Of a stretch of 64,000 nt of DNA, positions 29,376 to 36,912 are shown one piece after another. The notes under the pieces were generated by a model. The model saw nothing but the letters and a program-made list of their open reading frames with translations, was not told the DNA's origin and searched no databases. The DNA comes from Paucimonas lemoignei. GTDB lineage: Bacteria; Pseudomonadota; Gammaproteobacteria; Pseudomonadales; Pseudomonadaceae. Position numbers and translations under genes: made by a program. Every line of letters starts with the position of its first letter. The first letter of the stretch is position 1. Where the stretch lies: assembly GCA_900475325.1 (NCBI GenBank), contig LS483371.1, forward strand, positions 930,001-994,000, written 5' to 3'.

Positions 29376-30076
29376 TATTTATTAAATCCCTTAAAAGGTG
29401 GCCTAAAGCATTGAGCTGGATTATGGGTTCTTTGGCGGCGGTAGTAATAGGTTCACTGTTTTATGCCAGCTCAGAAGATCCTGAAATCGTATTGACTATA
29501 GGTGATACCTATCAAGAGATGCGGGAGCGTTCGAGTGCGAATTTCAGTCCGTTGATATCAGGCCATGTCTGGACGGGTATTCCAAAATCTGATGCAAGGT
29601 TGCGGTTTAGAGATCCTCAGTTTGGATTTGTTACTGTGCCCGCGCGATTCTTAGTGATATTTTTTGACGATAATATTATCGAGAGTGTTCGTATATCGCC
29701 TCAAGTCGAACCGCTGCTACTGGATGATGCCTTGAGAGTTGCTTTGGATTTGCAAGATCAATGGCGTAGCAAGGGCTGGGTATTGACCAACCCTATAAGT
29801 GATCCGGCTTTCGAGGATACTCCACAATGGCGTGAGCGACTGCGTGGCATACAGGGGGGGAGAACATATTGGCAGGCTGCTGATAAGTATCAAGTGATGA
29901 TGGCTTTGAATCGCTTTGCAGATGACAGGCGTCCAGATGAGGAGCGTTATCTGTTCTCAATCGGGCTCGGTCCACCGTGGACACCGCGCGAGGATGAACC
30001 ATTCGAAGTGGAACAGAACTGTGAGTCACTTGCTGCTTGTTCTACGCAATCTACAGGTTCGCAACAATCAGAGTAA
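29372..30076 (+). CDS. Unknown membrane-anchored protein
   Basis: 234 residues with a short basic N-terminus, one transmembrane helix (about 15-32, LSWIMGSLAAVVIGSLFYA) and a periplasmic-looking remainder that I cannot assign. It contains LLLDDALRVALDLQDQWRSKGW and a Glu/Ser-rich C-terminal tail with two cysteines. It is coupled to the DUF2515 gene by ATGA overlap, so the two products probably act together. A membrane-anchored partner for a secreted or periplasm-acting protein is one idea, held loosely. Its codon use looks AT-richer than the core genes. Confidence 0.7.
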   Translation: MIFIKSLKRWPKALSWIMGSLAAVVIGSLFYASSEDPEIVLTIGDTYQEMRERSSANFSPLISGHVWTGIPKSDARLRFRDPQFGFVTVPARFLVIFFDDNIIESVRISPQVEPLLLDDALRVALDLQDQWRSKGWVLTNPISDPAFEDTPQWRERLRGIQGGRTYWQAADKYQVMMALNRFADDRRPDEERYLFSIGLGPPWTPREDEPFEVEQNCESLAACSTQSTGSQQSE

Positions 30077-30159
30077 TTTTTCGTCCTGGCTGCTGTAGAT
30101 CGAAGTGTCAGGTCGTCTGACGGAAGTTTTGTTTCCATACCAGTAAAGGAGAATATGTA

Positions 30160-30666
30160 ATGCCAACCCCCTGCTACCTCACCCTCAAGGGCGAAACCAT
30201 GGGTCTTATCAGCGCGGGCGCTTTGGGTAAACAGTCGGTCGGAACGGCGTGGAAGGAGGGGCATGAAGATCAGATTCTGGTCCAGTCTTATGAGTTTGGT
30301 ATCGCTGTACCCAGCGGTATGGGGCCGGGACGACGCATGCATAAGCCGTTTTCTGTCCGCAAATCCATTGATAAGTCGTCACCGCTGATCAACACCGCGT
30401 TGTGCAGTGGTGAGCTGTTAACACAATGTCGTTTGGAGTTTTATCGTGCGGCAGGTGAAGGTCAGCAGGAGCATTTTTATACCGTCGAGTTGAAGGGTGC
30501 AGTCATCATTGGCGCCGACGCCTATATGCCTGATTGCCGTGAGCCACGATTTGAACATCTGCACCCGATGGAAACCGTGCGGTTTTCGTATCGGGAGATC
30601 TCATGGATACATGAGGTAGGCGGCACCATTGGCTTCGATGAATGGCGTGAGGCGCAGCAGGCGTGA
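30160..30666 (+). CDS. hcp: Type VI secretion tube protein Hcp
   Basis: A 168-residue Hcp-family protein. It starts MPTPCYLTLKGETMGLISAG and carries the family's QILVQSYEFGIAVP, KPFSVRKSIDKSSPLI and VRFSYREISWIHEVGGT blocks. Hcp forms hexameric rings of the T6SS tube and can carry small effectors in its lumen. AAAGGAGAAT lies before the ATG. No other T6SS core gene is in the window, so this is an orphan Hcp serving a system encoded elsewhere. Its stop overlaps the next start (GTGA). Confidence 0.95.
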   Translation: MPTPCYLTLKGETMGLISAGALGKQSVGTAWKEGHEDQILVQSYEFGIAVPSGMGPGRRMHKPFSVRKSIDKSSPLINTALCSGELLTQCRLEFYRAAGEGQQEHFYTVELKGAVIIGADAYMPDCREPRFEHLHPMETVRFSYREISWIHEVGGTIGFDEWREAQQA

Positions 30667-31163
30667 AATTGATCAGTGGTCGTGATCCTCTGCCAGAAGA
30701 ATCCCGAAATGCCTATCCTCCCGAAGAGGCGCGGGAATTGGTCCGTCGTTCATTGGGTGAGCCAGAACCCATCCGGGGTGTAGAGGACCTGCGCCAAGGT
30801 TTGATGCTGGACACTGATTCGCAGGTATTGAATCAGGTTGAGAGCGGTGAATGGCTGCTCGTTAAGCCTGAAGCTTGTTATTTCGACCAGAGCCACATCG
30901 CAATGGAGACCAAGGAGCGCAGGGTGGCAGAGTTAGTCCGCTCACCGCCGCCTCAGCCCCAGCCGCCCAGGCAAACCTTGTTCAGACTGGTCGACAGCGA
31001 AACCTGGGAGCCCTTCAGTCATCGTAGATTCGCCTCGTGGATCACGGGTGAGCGCAGTGAAATTCGAACGGATGCCGCAGGAGTGATCCACTCCCGGCTA
31101 CTGGATGCCAGTGAAATAGCGTCTCTGCGGCTGGGGTTTGAGTTGCCGGGCTTTATCAGGTAG
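30663..31163 (+). CDS. Hcp-linked protein with proline linker and beta-sandwich-like tail
   Basis: 166 residues, no signal peptide. An N-terminal part (1-93) of unknown fold is joined by a proline-rich linker (94-103, SPPPQPQPP) to a C-terminal segment, QTLFRLVDSETWEPFSHRRF.., with ..RTDAAGVIHSRLLDASE. This resembles the short F/Y-R-L-x-D ... T-D-x-x-G ... domains often attached to T6SS-associated proteins. Start is GTG at 30663, overlapping the hcp stop by 4 bases, so translation is coupled to hcp. It could be an effector, adaptor or cargo of this Hcp. No catalytic motif is recognised. Confidence 0.72.
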   Translation: MKLISGRDPLPEESRNAYPPEEARELVRRSLGEPEPIRGVEDLRQGLMLDTDSQVLNQVESGEWLLVKPEACYFDQSHIAMETKERRVAELVRSPPPQPQPPRQTLFRLVDSETWEPFSHRRFASWITGERSEIRTDAAGVIHSRLLDASEIASLRLGFELPGFIR

Positions 31164-31347
31164 TTCGGGGGGATCTGCAAAGTGTGGTAGGACGTTTCTG
31201 ATTCTGTTGTGGTCAGTGAAGGCTTTGCCCTCCTGTTTCAGCGTAGAGCCAACAAAACCTCCACCCCCGCGTACCGGCAAAACGCACCTTGCTGTAAGGT
31301 TGCGGTCAGAGCACTGAATCCGTGATTTGTTTGAAAGGGACATAGCC

Positions 31348-32427
31348 ATGCTGGATTGGAAGAACCGCGCAGGCAGCGCGAGTGACCGCGTTGACCAACC
31401 TGCCTCGGCCAAGCGCCGGGGTTACTTGGGTGGATTGTTTTATAGCCGTGCGCTGGGCGCGCTGGTGGCGATCTATCTGGTGGTCACCTTGTTGATCGGT
31501 TGGTACTGGAGCAGTGAGCCAGCGCTTTTCCCGGTCCAGCAGAATGCTCAGGCTGCGGCCGAGCGTGAAGGCAAGCAGATGGTGATTGGTTACACCACTG
31601 TCGAAACCCTCAAGACCGTGGTCCAGACCCTGCTCGACAAGCGTGGCGGTTACCTGTCCAACGACCGTCTGCCACCTGGCGTGTGGCTGGACAATATCCC
31701 GAGCTGGGAATATGGCGTGATGTTCCAGGTGCGGGATTTGAGCCGTGCCATGCGCAAGGATTTCTCCCGTTCCCAGTCGCAGTCGGCTGAAGACGGCGAT
31801 CTGGCCCGCGCCGAGCCATTGTTCAACTTCAGCAACAACAGCTGGGTTCTGCCTTCCAGTGAGTCTCAATACCGTGAAGGTATTGCCGCGCTTAATCGTT
31901 ATGAAGCGCGTCTGTCCGATCCAAACCAGAAAACCGCGCTGTTCTATGCCCGTGCTGACAACCTCAGCAACTGGCTGGGCGACGTCAACACTCGCCTGGG
32001 TTCGCTGTCGCAGCGTCTGTCGGCCAGTGTCGGTCGTGTGAAGCTCAACAGCACCCTGAAAACCGAAGCGCTGGTGGCGGTCAAGCCGGGCGAAGTGCCG
32101 CAGGTTGACGAGGAAATCGTCGAGACGCCATGGCTGGAAATCGACAACGTTTTCTATGAAGCACGCGGTCAGGCCTGGGCGCTCTCGCATCTGTTGCGCG
32201 CGATTGAAGTCGACTTCGCCGATGTCCTGGCCAAGAAAAACGCCACGGTCAGCGTGCGTCAGATCATTCGTGAGCTGGAGGCTTCCCAAGAGCCGCTGTG
32301 GAGCCCGATGGTCCTGAATGGCAGCGCGTTTGGCGTGCTGGCCAACCACTCGCTGGTCATGGCCAACTACATTTCACGCGCCAACGCTGCCGTGATCGAC
32401 CTTCGCCAATTGCTGTCTCAGGGCTGA
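31348..32427 (+). CDS. DUF2333 family membrane protein
   Basis: A 359-residue DUF2333 protein (the PA4842 equivalent by context). It has one transmembrane helix (about residues 28-48, ALGALVAIYLVVTLLIGWYW) and a large, presumably periplasmic part with IPSWEYGVMFQVRDLSRAMR and NVFYEARGQAWALSHLLRAIEVDF. Function unknown. I chose ATG at 31348 with GAAAGGGA upstream. It is followed closely (3 bases) by the NUDIX gene. Confidence 0.88.
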   Translation: MLDWKNRAGSASDRVDQPASAKRRGYLGGLFYSRALGALVAIYLVVTLLIGWYWSSEPALFPVQQNAQAAAEREGKQMVIGYTTVETLKTVVQTLLDKRGGYLSNDRLPPGVWLDNIPSWEYGVMFQVRDLSRAMRKDFSRSQSQSAEDGDLARAEPLFNFSNNSWVLPSSESQYREGIAALNRYEARLSDPNQKTALFYARADNLSNWLGDVNTRLGSLSQRLSASVGRVKLNSTLKTEALVAVKPGEVPQVDEEIVETPWLEIDNVFYEARGQAWALSHLLRAIEVDFADVLAKKNATVSVRQIIRELEASQEPLWSPMVLNGSAFGVLANHSLVMANYISRANAAVIDLRQLLSQG

Positions 32428-32430
32428 TTC

Positions 32431-32964
32431 ATGCCGTTCTCTTCAGAAGAGGCTGCGCATCGTGCCGCCTCTGACGCCGAACAGATTGCCTGGGTCGACG
32501 AGCAGGACTACCTGCTCGGCGCCCTCGGCCGGGCCCAGCTGCGTGAAGGTGGGCTGATCGGGCGCGGTACGTATATTTTGCTGTTCAATTCTTCGGGCGA
32601 GCTCTGCGTGCATCGCCGCACGCTCAGCAAAGCCATTTATCCCGGGTATTGGGATGTGGCGGCGGGAGGCATGGTTCAGTTTCACGAGACCTATGCCGAG
32701 TCGGCGGCGCGTGAGCTGGAAGAAGAGTTGGGCGTCAGTGGCGTACCGTTGATCGAGCATGAGCATTTCTTTTTCGACCAACCGGGCAACCGGCTGTGGT
32801 GTGCGGTGTTTTCTGCTGTCTGGGACGGGCCTCTGACCCTGCAGCCGGAAGAAGTCCTTGAAGCGCGCTTTCTTCCGGTCGCCGAGGTCATGCGCGAAAC
32901 CCTGAAAAAGTCCTATTGCCCGGATTCTCTGGCGGCGCTGAAGCGTTATCTGGCCTCGCTGTAG
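32431..32964 (+). CDS. NUDIX hydrolase
   Basis: 177 residues with a full Nudix box: GGMVQFHETYAESAARELEEELGVSG (pattern G-x5-E-x7-REUxEExGU). These enzymes cleave nucleoside diphosphate-X compounds using Mg2+. The substrate cannot be told; the layout resembles IDI-like/YfcD Nudix proteins (HRRTLSKAIYPGYWD). It directly follows the DUF2333 gene, as in other Pseudomonas. The stop codon lies inside a REP unit. Confidence 0.92.
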   Translation: MPFSSEEAAHRAASDAEQIAWVDEQDYLLGALGRAQLREGGLIGRGTYILLFNSSGELCVHRRTLSKAIYPGYWDVAAGGMVQFHETYAESAARELEEELGVSGVPLIEHEHFFFDQPGNRLWCAVFSAVWDGPLTLQPEEVLEARFLPVAEVMRETLKKSYCPDSLAALKRYLASL

Positions 32965-33031
32965 GAGCTGCCGAAGGCTGCGAACCGCGGTGTGTCAGGG
33001 ATAATGCTTTCGCAGCTTTCAGCAGCTCCTG
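32961..33031. repeat. REP inverted pair (GTAGGAGCTGCCGA type)
   Basis: GTAGGAGCTGCCGAAGGCTGCGAA faces TTTCGCAGCTTTCAGCAGCTCCTGC. The first four bases include the TAG stop of the NUDIX gene (32962-32964). The rest of the gap up to 33265 has no gene and should hold the promoter of the SUI1-family gene. Confidence 0.85.
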
Positions 33032-33265
33032 CAAAAGCTTCTGCAGACATGTCACCCACGGTAGACGTCCACGTCGCAAATCCCGACTAAATTGGCGCAC
33101 ATTGGCCCTTAGCAACCGGGCTTTTTGTCGTTACACTGCGCGACCTTTTCAAGCTGGCCGGGGGTTTCCGTCCAGTTGCGCTGCCCCTGCCAGAGTGGGG
33201 CTTCGCGTCGGCTGGCTGTCATGCGCGGGCCGACTCATCTTCAGTCCTCAACAAGAGGATTTGCA

Positions 33266-33637
33266 GTGGCTAAAAAAGCCTCATCTTTCGGCGCCTTGGG
33301 TGGCCTGGTGTTTTCCACCGACGCAGGGCGGCATTGTCCCGACTGCCGTCAACCCGTTGATGCCTGCACGTGTAAACAGACACTGATTCCTGAAGGCGAT
33401 GGTATCGCTCGTGTGCGCCGCGAAAGCAAAGGCCGTGGCGGCAAGACCGTGACGACCATTACCGGCGTGCCCCTGGCCGAAGATGGCCTCAAAGAGCTTG
33501 CCAAGACCCTCAAGCAGCGCTGCGGAACCGGTGGCGCGCTCAAGGACGGCGTCATCGAGATTCAGGGCGACCACGTCGAGCTGTTGCTGGCCGAGTTGGT
33601 CAAGCAAGGCTTCAAGGCCAAAAAATCCGGCGGCTGA
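33266..33637 (+). CDS. SUI1/eIF1 family translation factor (YciH-like)
   Basis: A 123-residue protein with a short N-terminal part containing a possible metal-binding set (HCPDCRQPVDACTCK) and a SUI1 domain (RRESKGRGGKTVTTITGVPL, LKQRCGTGGALKDGVIEIQGDH). Bacterial YciH proteins bind the small ribosomal subunit and influence start selection. I chose GTG at 33266 because AAGAGG lies 7 bases upstream and the sequence (GTG-A-K-K-A-S-S-F-G-A-L) is the family's start; the upstream open frame is unlike the family. Confidence 0.92.
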   Translation: MAKKASSFGALGGLVFSTDAGRHCPDCRQPVDACTCKQTLIPEGDGIARVRRESKGRGGKTVTTITGVPLAEDGLKELAKTLKQRCGTGGALKDGVIEIQGDHVELLLAELVKQGFKAKKSGG

Positions 33638-33784
33638 TGGCCTGGGCAGGCGATGCAAACTCTGCGCGCCATCACCGGTCTATTGCACACAGGCGGCCAG
33701 CACCAAACCGTCATTTGCACGCTTTACACTGCGCGCAGCCCGAATTCCGGCTGGCGCCACCCGACTTTTTTATAGGGGACTTCG

Positions 33785-35698
33785 ATGTCCGTACGACGCA
33801 CACGTAAAGATGATGGCAGCCAATGGACCGTTGCGGACAGCCGCAGCGTTTATGGGATCCGCCATTGGGGCGCCGGTTATTTCGCAATCAATGAAGCCGG
33901 TCGCGTTGAAGTACGTCCCAACGGGCCGGACAGCTCGCCCATCGATCTTTACGAGCAGGTCGACGACTTGCGCAAGAGCGGGCTGAGCCTGCCGTTGCTC
34001 GTTCGTTTCCCCGACATCCTGCAAGACCGCGTTCGTCAACTGACCGGTGCATTCGACAGCAACATTGCACGCCTGGAATACCAGAGCGTCTACACCGCGC
34101 TGTATCCGATCAAGGTCAACCAGCAGGAAGCAGTGGTCGAGAACATCATCGCCACGCAAAACGTTTCCATCGGACTGGAAGCCGGCTCCAAGCCCGAGCT
34201 GATGGCTGTGCTGGCATTGGCACCCAAAGGCGGCACCATCGTCTGCAACGGTTACAAGGACCGTGAATTCATCCGTCTGGCGCTCATGGGTCAGAAGCTG
34301 GGTCACAACGTGTTCATCGTGATCGAGAAAGAATCCGAAGTTGAACTGGTGATTGAAGAAGCCGCCGAGCTCAAGGTTGCCCCGCAGGTGGGTCTACGCG
34401 TGCGCCTGTCTTCCCTGGCATCGAGCAAGTGGGCAGACACTGGTGGCGAGAAGTCCAAATTCGGGCTTTCGGCGGCGCAGTTGCTGTCGGTGGTTGAGCG
34501 CTTTCGCAAGGCGGGTCTGGATCAGGGCATACGCCTGCTGCACTTCCACATGGGTTCGCAGATCGCCAACCTGGCGGACTATCAGCACGGTTTCAAGGAA
34601 GCGATTCGTTATTACGGCGAGTTGCGCAATCTTGGCCTGCCCGTGGATCACATCGACGTGGGCGGCGGTCTTGGCGTCGATTACGACGGCACCCACTCGC
34701 GCAATGCCAGCTCCATCAACTACGACATGGACGATTACGCCGGTGTCGTGGTCGGCATGCTCAAGGAGTTCTGCGATGCCCAGGGCCTGCCGCATCCGCA
34801 TATTTTCTCGGAAAGCGGCCGCTCGCTGACCGCGCACCACGCCATGCTGGTGGTGCAAGTGACTGACGTCGAGAAGCACAACGACGAAGTGCCGGTGATC
34901 GAAGACAAGGAAAGCCTGCCGGAGACCCTGCAATGGCTGATCGACCTGCTGGGCCCGACCGATATCGAGATGGTCACCGAGACCTACTGGCGCGCGACAC
35001 ACTACAACAGTGACATCGCTGCCCAATACGCCGATGGCAAAATCACTCTGGCTCAGAAAGCCCTGGGCGAGCAGTGCTACTTCGCCGTATGCCGCCGCCT
35101 GCATAACTCGCTGAAGGCGCGTCAGCGCTCCCACCGCCAGGTGCTGGACGAGCTCAACGACAAGCTGGCAGACAAGTACATCTGCAACTTCTCGGTCTTC
35201 CAGAGCCTGCCCGATACCTGGGCGATTGATCAGGTACTGCCGATCATCCCGCTGCATCGCCTGAACGAAGAGCCGATGCGCCGCGCGGTACTGCAAGACC
35301 TGACCTGCGACTCCGACGGCAAGATCAATCAGTACGTGGATGAGCAAAGCATCGAAACCAGCTTGCCGGTCCATGGCCTGAACGAAGGCGAGGACTATCT
35401 GCTGGGCGTGTTTCTGGTGGGTGCCTATCAGGAAATTCTGGGCGACATGCACAACCTGTTCGGTGATACCGACTCCGTGAACATCTACCAGAACCCGGAT
35501 GGCAGCGTTTACTCGGCAGGCATCGAGACCCACGACACCATCGAGGACATGCTGCGTTACGTGCACTTGTCGCCGGAAGAACTCATGACCCATTACCGGG
35601 ACAAGGTCGCCAGCGCCAACATCACCCCGCGCGAGCGCACCTACTTCCTGGACGCCCTGCGCCTGGGGCTGACGCGGTCTTCTTACCTGTCGTCTTGA
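33785..35698 (+). CDS. speA: Biosynthetic arginine decarboxylase
   Basis: A 637-residue PLP enzyme that converts arginine to agmatine for putrescine synthesis. Family blocks: [22 protein letters not shown] at the N-terminus, the PLP-binding [40 protein letters not shown], and the [25 protein letters not shown] region. ATG at 33785. It stands alone, ended by a long perfect hairpin. In P. aeruginosa it has the same place after the SUI1 gene. Confidence 0.98.
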   Translation: MSVRRTRKDDGSQWTVADSRSVYGIRHWGAGYFAINEAGRVEVRPNGPDSSPIDLYEQVDDLRKSGLSLPLLVRFPDILQDRVRQLTGAFDSNIARLEYQSVYTALYPIKVNQQEAVVENIIATQNVSIGLEAGSKPELMAVLALAPKGGTIVCNGYKDREFIRLALMGQKLGHNVFIVIEKESEVELVIEEAAELKVAPQVGLRVRLSSLASSKWADTGGEKSKFGLSAAQLLSVVERFRKAGLDQGIRLLHFHMGSQIANLADYQHGFKEAIRYYGELRNLGLPVDHIDVGGGLGVDYDGTHSRNASSINYDMDDYAGVVVGMLKEFCDAQGLPHPHIFSESGRSLTAHHAMLVVQVTDVEKHNDEVPVIEDKESLPETLQWLIDLLGPTDIEMVTETYWRATHYNSDIAAQYADGKITLAQKALGEQCYFAVCRRLHNSLKARQRSHRQVLDELNDKLADKYICNFSVFQSLPDTWAIDQVLPIIPLHRLNEEPMRRAVLQDLTCDSDGKINQYVDEQSIETSLPVHGLNEGEDYLLGVFLVGAYQEILGDMHNLFGDTDSVNIYQNPDGSVYSAGIETHDTIEDMLRYVHLSPEELMTHYRDKVASANITPRERTYFLDALRLGLTRSSYLSS

Positions 35699-35704
35699 TG
35701 CAGA

Positions 35705-35742
35705 GCACAGGCTGCAAACGCAGCGGCGTTTGCAGCCTGTGC
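35705..35742. terminator. Hairpin between speA and the coiled-coil gene
   Basis: A perfect 17-bp stem, GCACAGGCTGCAAACGC (35705-35721) with GCGTTTGCAGCCTGTGC (35726-35742), and a 4-base loop. It lies between two convergent genes and can serve both. No long T-run follows on plus. Confidence 0.75.
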
Positions 35743-35776
35743 TTGAACAGATCAATCGTTACGTGCGCGGATCAGC

Positions 35777-36616
35777 TCATACAGGCTGCCGCGCCTCCAT
35801 CTTGACGTAACCAATTGCTTTTAGATGTCCTGTGTCGCTTGCATCGAAGTTGACCTCGACTACTTGAGCAAACTCTTCCACGGCCCGCTGTACTTTCTGC
35901 TTGAGCTGAAATACTGCCGTTTCAATCTCTGCGATTACTTTCGGGCCGGACAGCAACGTAATGCCGGTGCCTGAATCAGACTGTTCGATGGCCACCTGTC
36001 GCGCTTGCTCTTCTGCTCGGCGTTGGATAAGCGCCCGAGTGGCTTCTTCTACTTGGTGCTGGGCAAGTCGAATGGCTGCCTCCTTGGCACGCTGTTGGGC
36101 CGCCACCTCTTCTGCGCGCCGCTGGCGTTCAGCTTCCTCAGCCTGTTGCTGGGCTAACTGCCGTGCGGCTTCTTCGGCTTGGCGCTGAGCGAGCTGTCGC
36201 GCGGCTTCTTCAGCCTGGCGTCTTGCATGCTGGCGCTCCTGTTCCTCCAAGCGCGGTTGAATGCTCATAAGACTGTTTCTAAAATTGCTTAGAAACCGGA
36301 TGCATTGCATGACGAAATTAGCTTTTACCGTCAGCGAGTAGTAATCGGTGGCTCCGTGCCCCGGCAGGGTGCCTAGCGTCATCATGTTTTCAACATCTGC
36401 TTTGGTTGACTGTGTCCCGCCCCAGAATAAATTGGCGTTATCGATATGCTCCTGTTGGATACCCGCACGCTTGCTTGCAATGAGATGGTCAGTCGCACCT
36501 CGGTAGCGAATCACGATCTGGACGGGCGATAAGCCATGAAGATGCCCGGCATGTGCGTTAACTTCTGACTGAAGGAAATTCGGTAGCTGATGAAGCTGTG
36601 AGTAAAATTCTTCCAT
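35777..36616 (-). CDS. Unknown coiled-coil protein downstream of the bacteriocin pair
   Basis: 279 residues. The N-terminal domain (1-120) is of unknown type (IQIVIRYRGATDHLIASKR-like middle, C-terminal helix FVMQCIRFLSNFRNSL). A long Ala/Glu/Arg/Gln coiled coil (about 122-212) contains near-identical 12-13-residue repeats (RQAEEAARQLAQ). A C-terminal part (213-279) starts with DSGTGITLLSGPKVIAEIE. There is no signal peptide. I chose ATG at 36616 with AGGA upstream; the longer frame starts inside the gap. It is 65 bases after the immunity gene on the same strand. The coil resembles that of the toxin (residues 55-118), so it may be a partner or a related stalk protein. Function unknown. Confidence 0.72.
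   Translation of the reverse strand: MEEFYSQLHQLPNFLQSEVNAHAGHLHGLSPVQIVIRYRGATDHLIASKRAGIQQEHIDNANLFWGGTQSTKADVENMMTLGTLPGHGATDYYSLTVKANFVMQCIRFLSNFRNSLMSIQPRLEEQERQHARRQAEEAARQLAQRQAEEAARQLAQQQAEEAERQRRAEEVAAQQRAKEAAIRLAQHQVEEATRALIQRRAEEQARQVAIEQSDSGTGITLLSGPKVIAEIETAVFQLKQKVQRAVEEFAQVVEVNFDASDTGHLKAIGYVKMEARQPV
36107..36223 (-). repeat. Tandem coding repeat in the coiled-coil gene
   Basis: About three degenerate copies of a 36-39-base unit encoding RQAEEAARQLAQ follow one another. The first two are almost identical at the protein level and differ at several third positions. Confidence 0.75.
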
Positions 36617-36681
36617 GATTGGATTCCTAATTGGGTAAGCGTTCGTGTGGCAGATAATTGAGCTGGCAGTTACGTCGCAGC

Positions 36682-36912
36682 TCAGTTGGATCGTTCGCAA
36701 GTTAAGTAGAGATCGAAGTGTTCAGGGATTTCCATACCGCTCACTATTTCTATGGCGTGTACTTGCGCTGGCGTCAGCAGGTGGTCATTGGCGCAGTAGG
36801 CCTCGTCGTCCCATTTCATAATGGGGGTCAAGTCATCTAAGGTAATAGGCAGTTCTATTTTGAATGCGATGTCATCCTTGCTGAATTCAAATCCTGTTAT
36901 GAAATGTCTCAT
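36682..36912 (-). CDS. Presumed bacteriocin immunity protein (DUF7683-like)
   Basis: A 76-residue acidic protein. Its start overlaps the toxin stop as ATGA, the usual layout of a nuclease bacteriocin and its immunity gene. The sequence (FEIELP-type strand KIELPIT, LTPAQVHAIEIVSGMEI, closing DLYLTCE) resembles the small DUF7683 proteins I recall in Pseudomonas toxin loci and does not resemble colicin Im3. Likely role: binding and blocking the rRNase domain of the neighbour. The role is inferred from position, acidity and size; the family name is from memory. Confidence 0.7.
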   Translation of the reverse strand: MRHFITGFEFSKDDIAFKIELPITLDDLTPIMKWDDEAYCANDHLLTPAQVHAIEIVSGMEIPEHFDLYLTCERSN

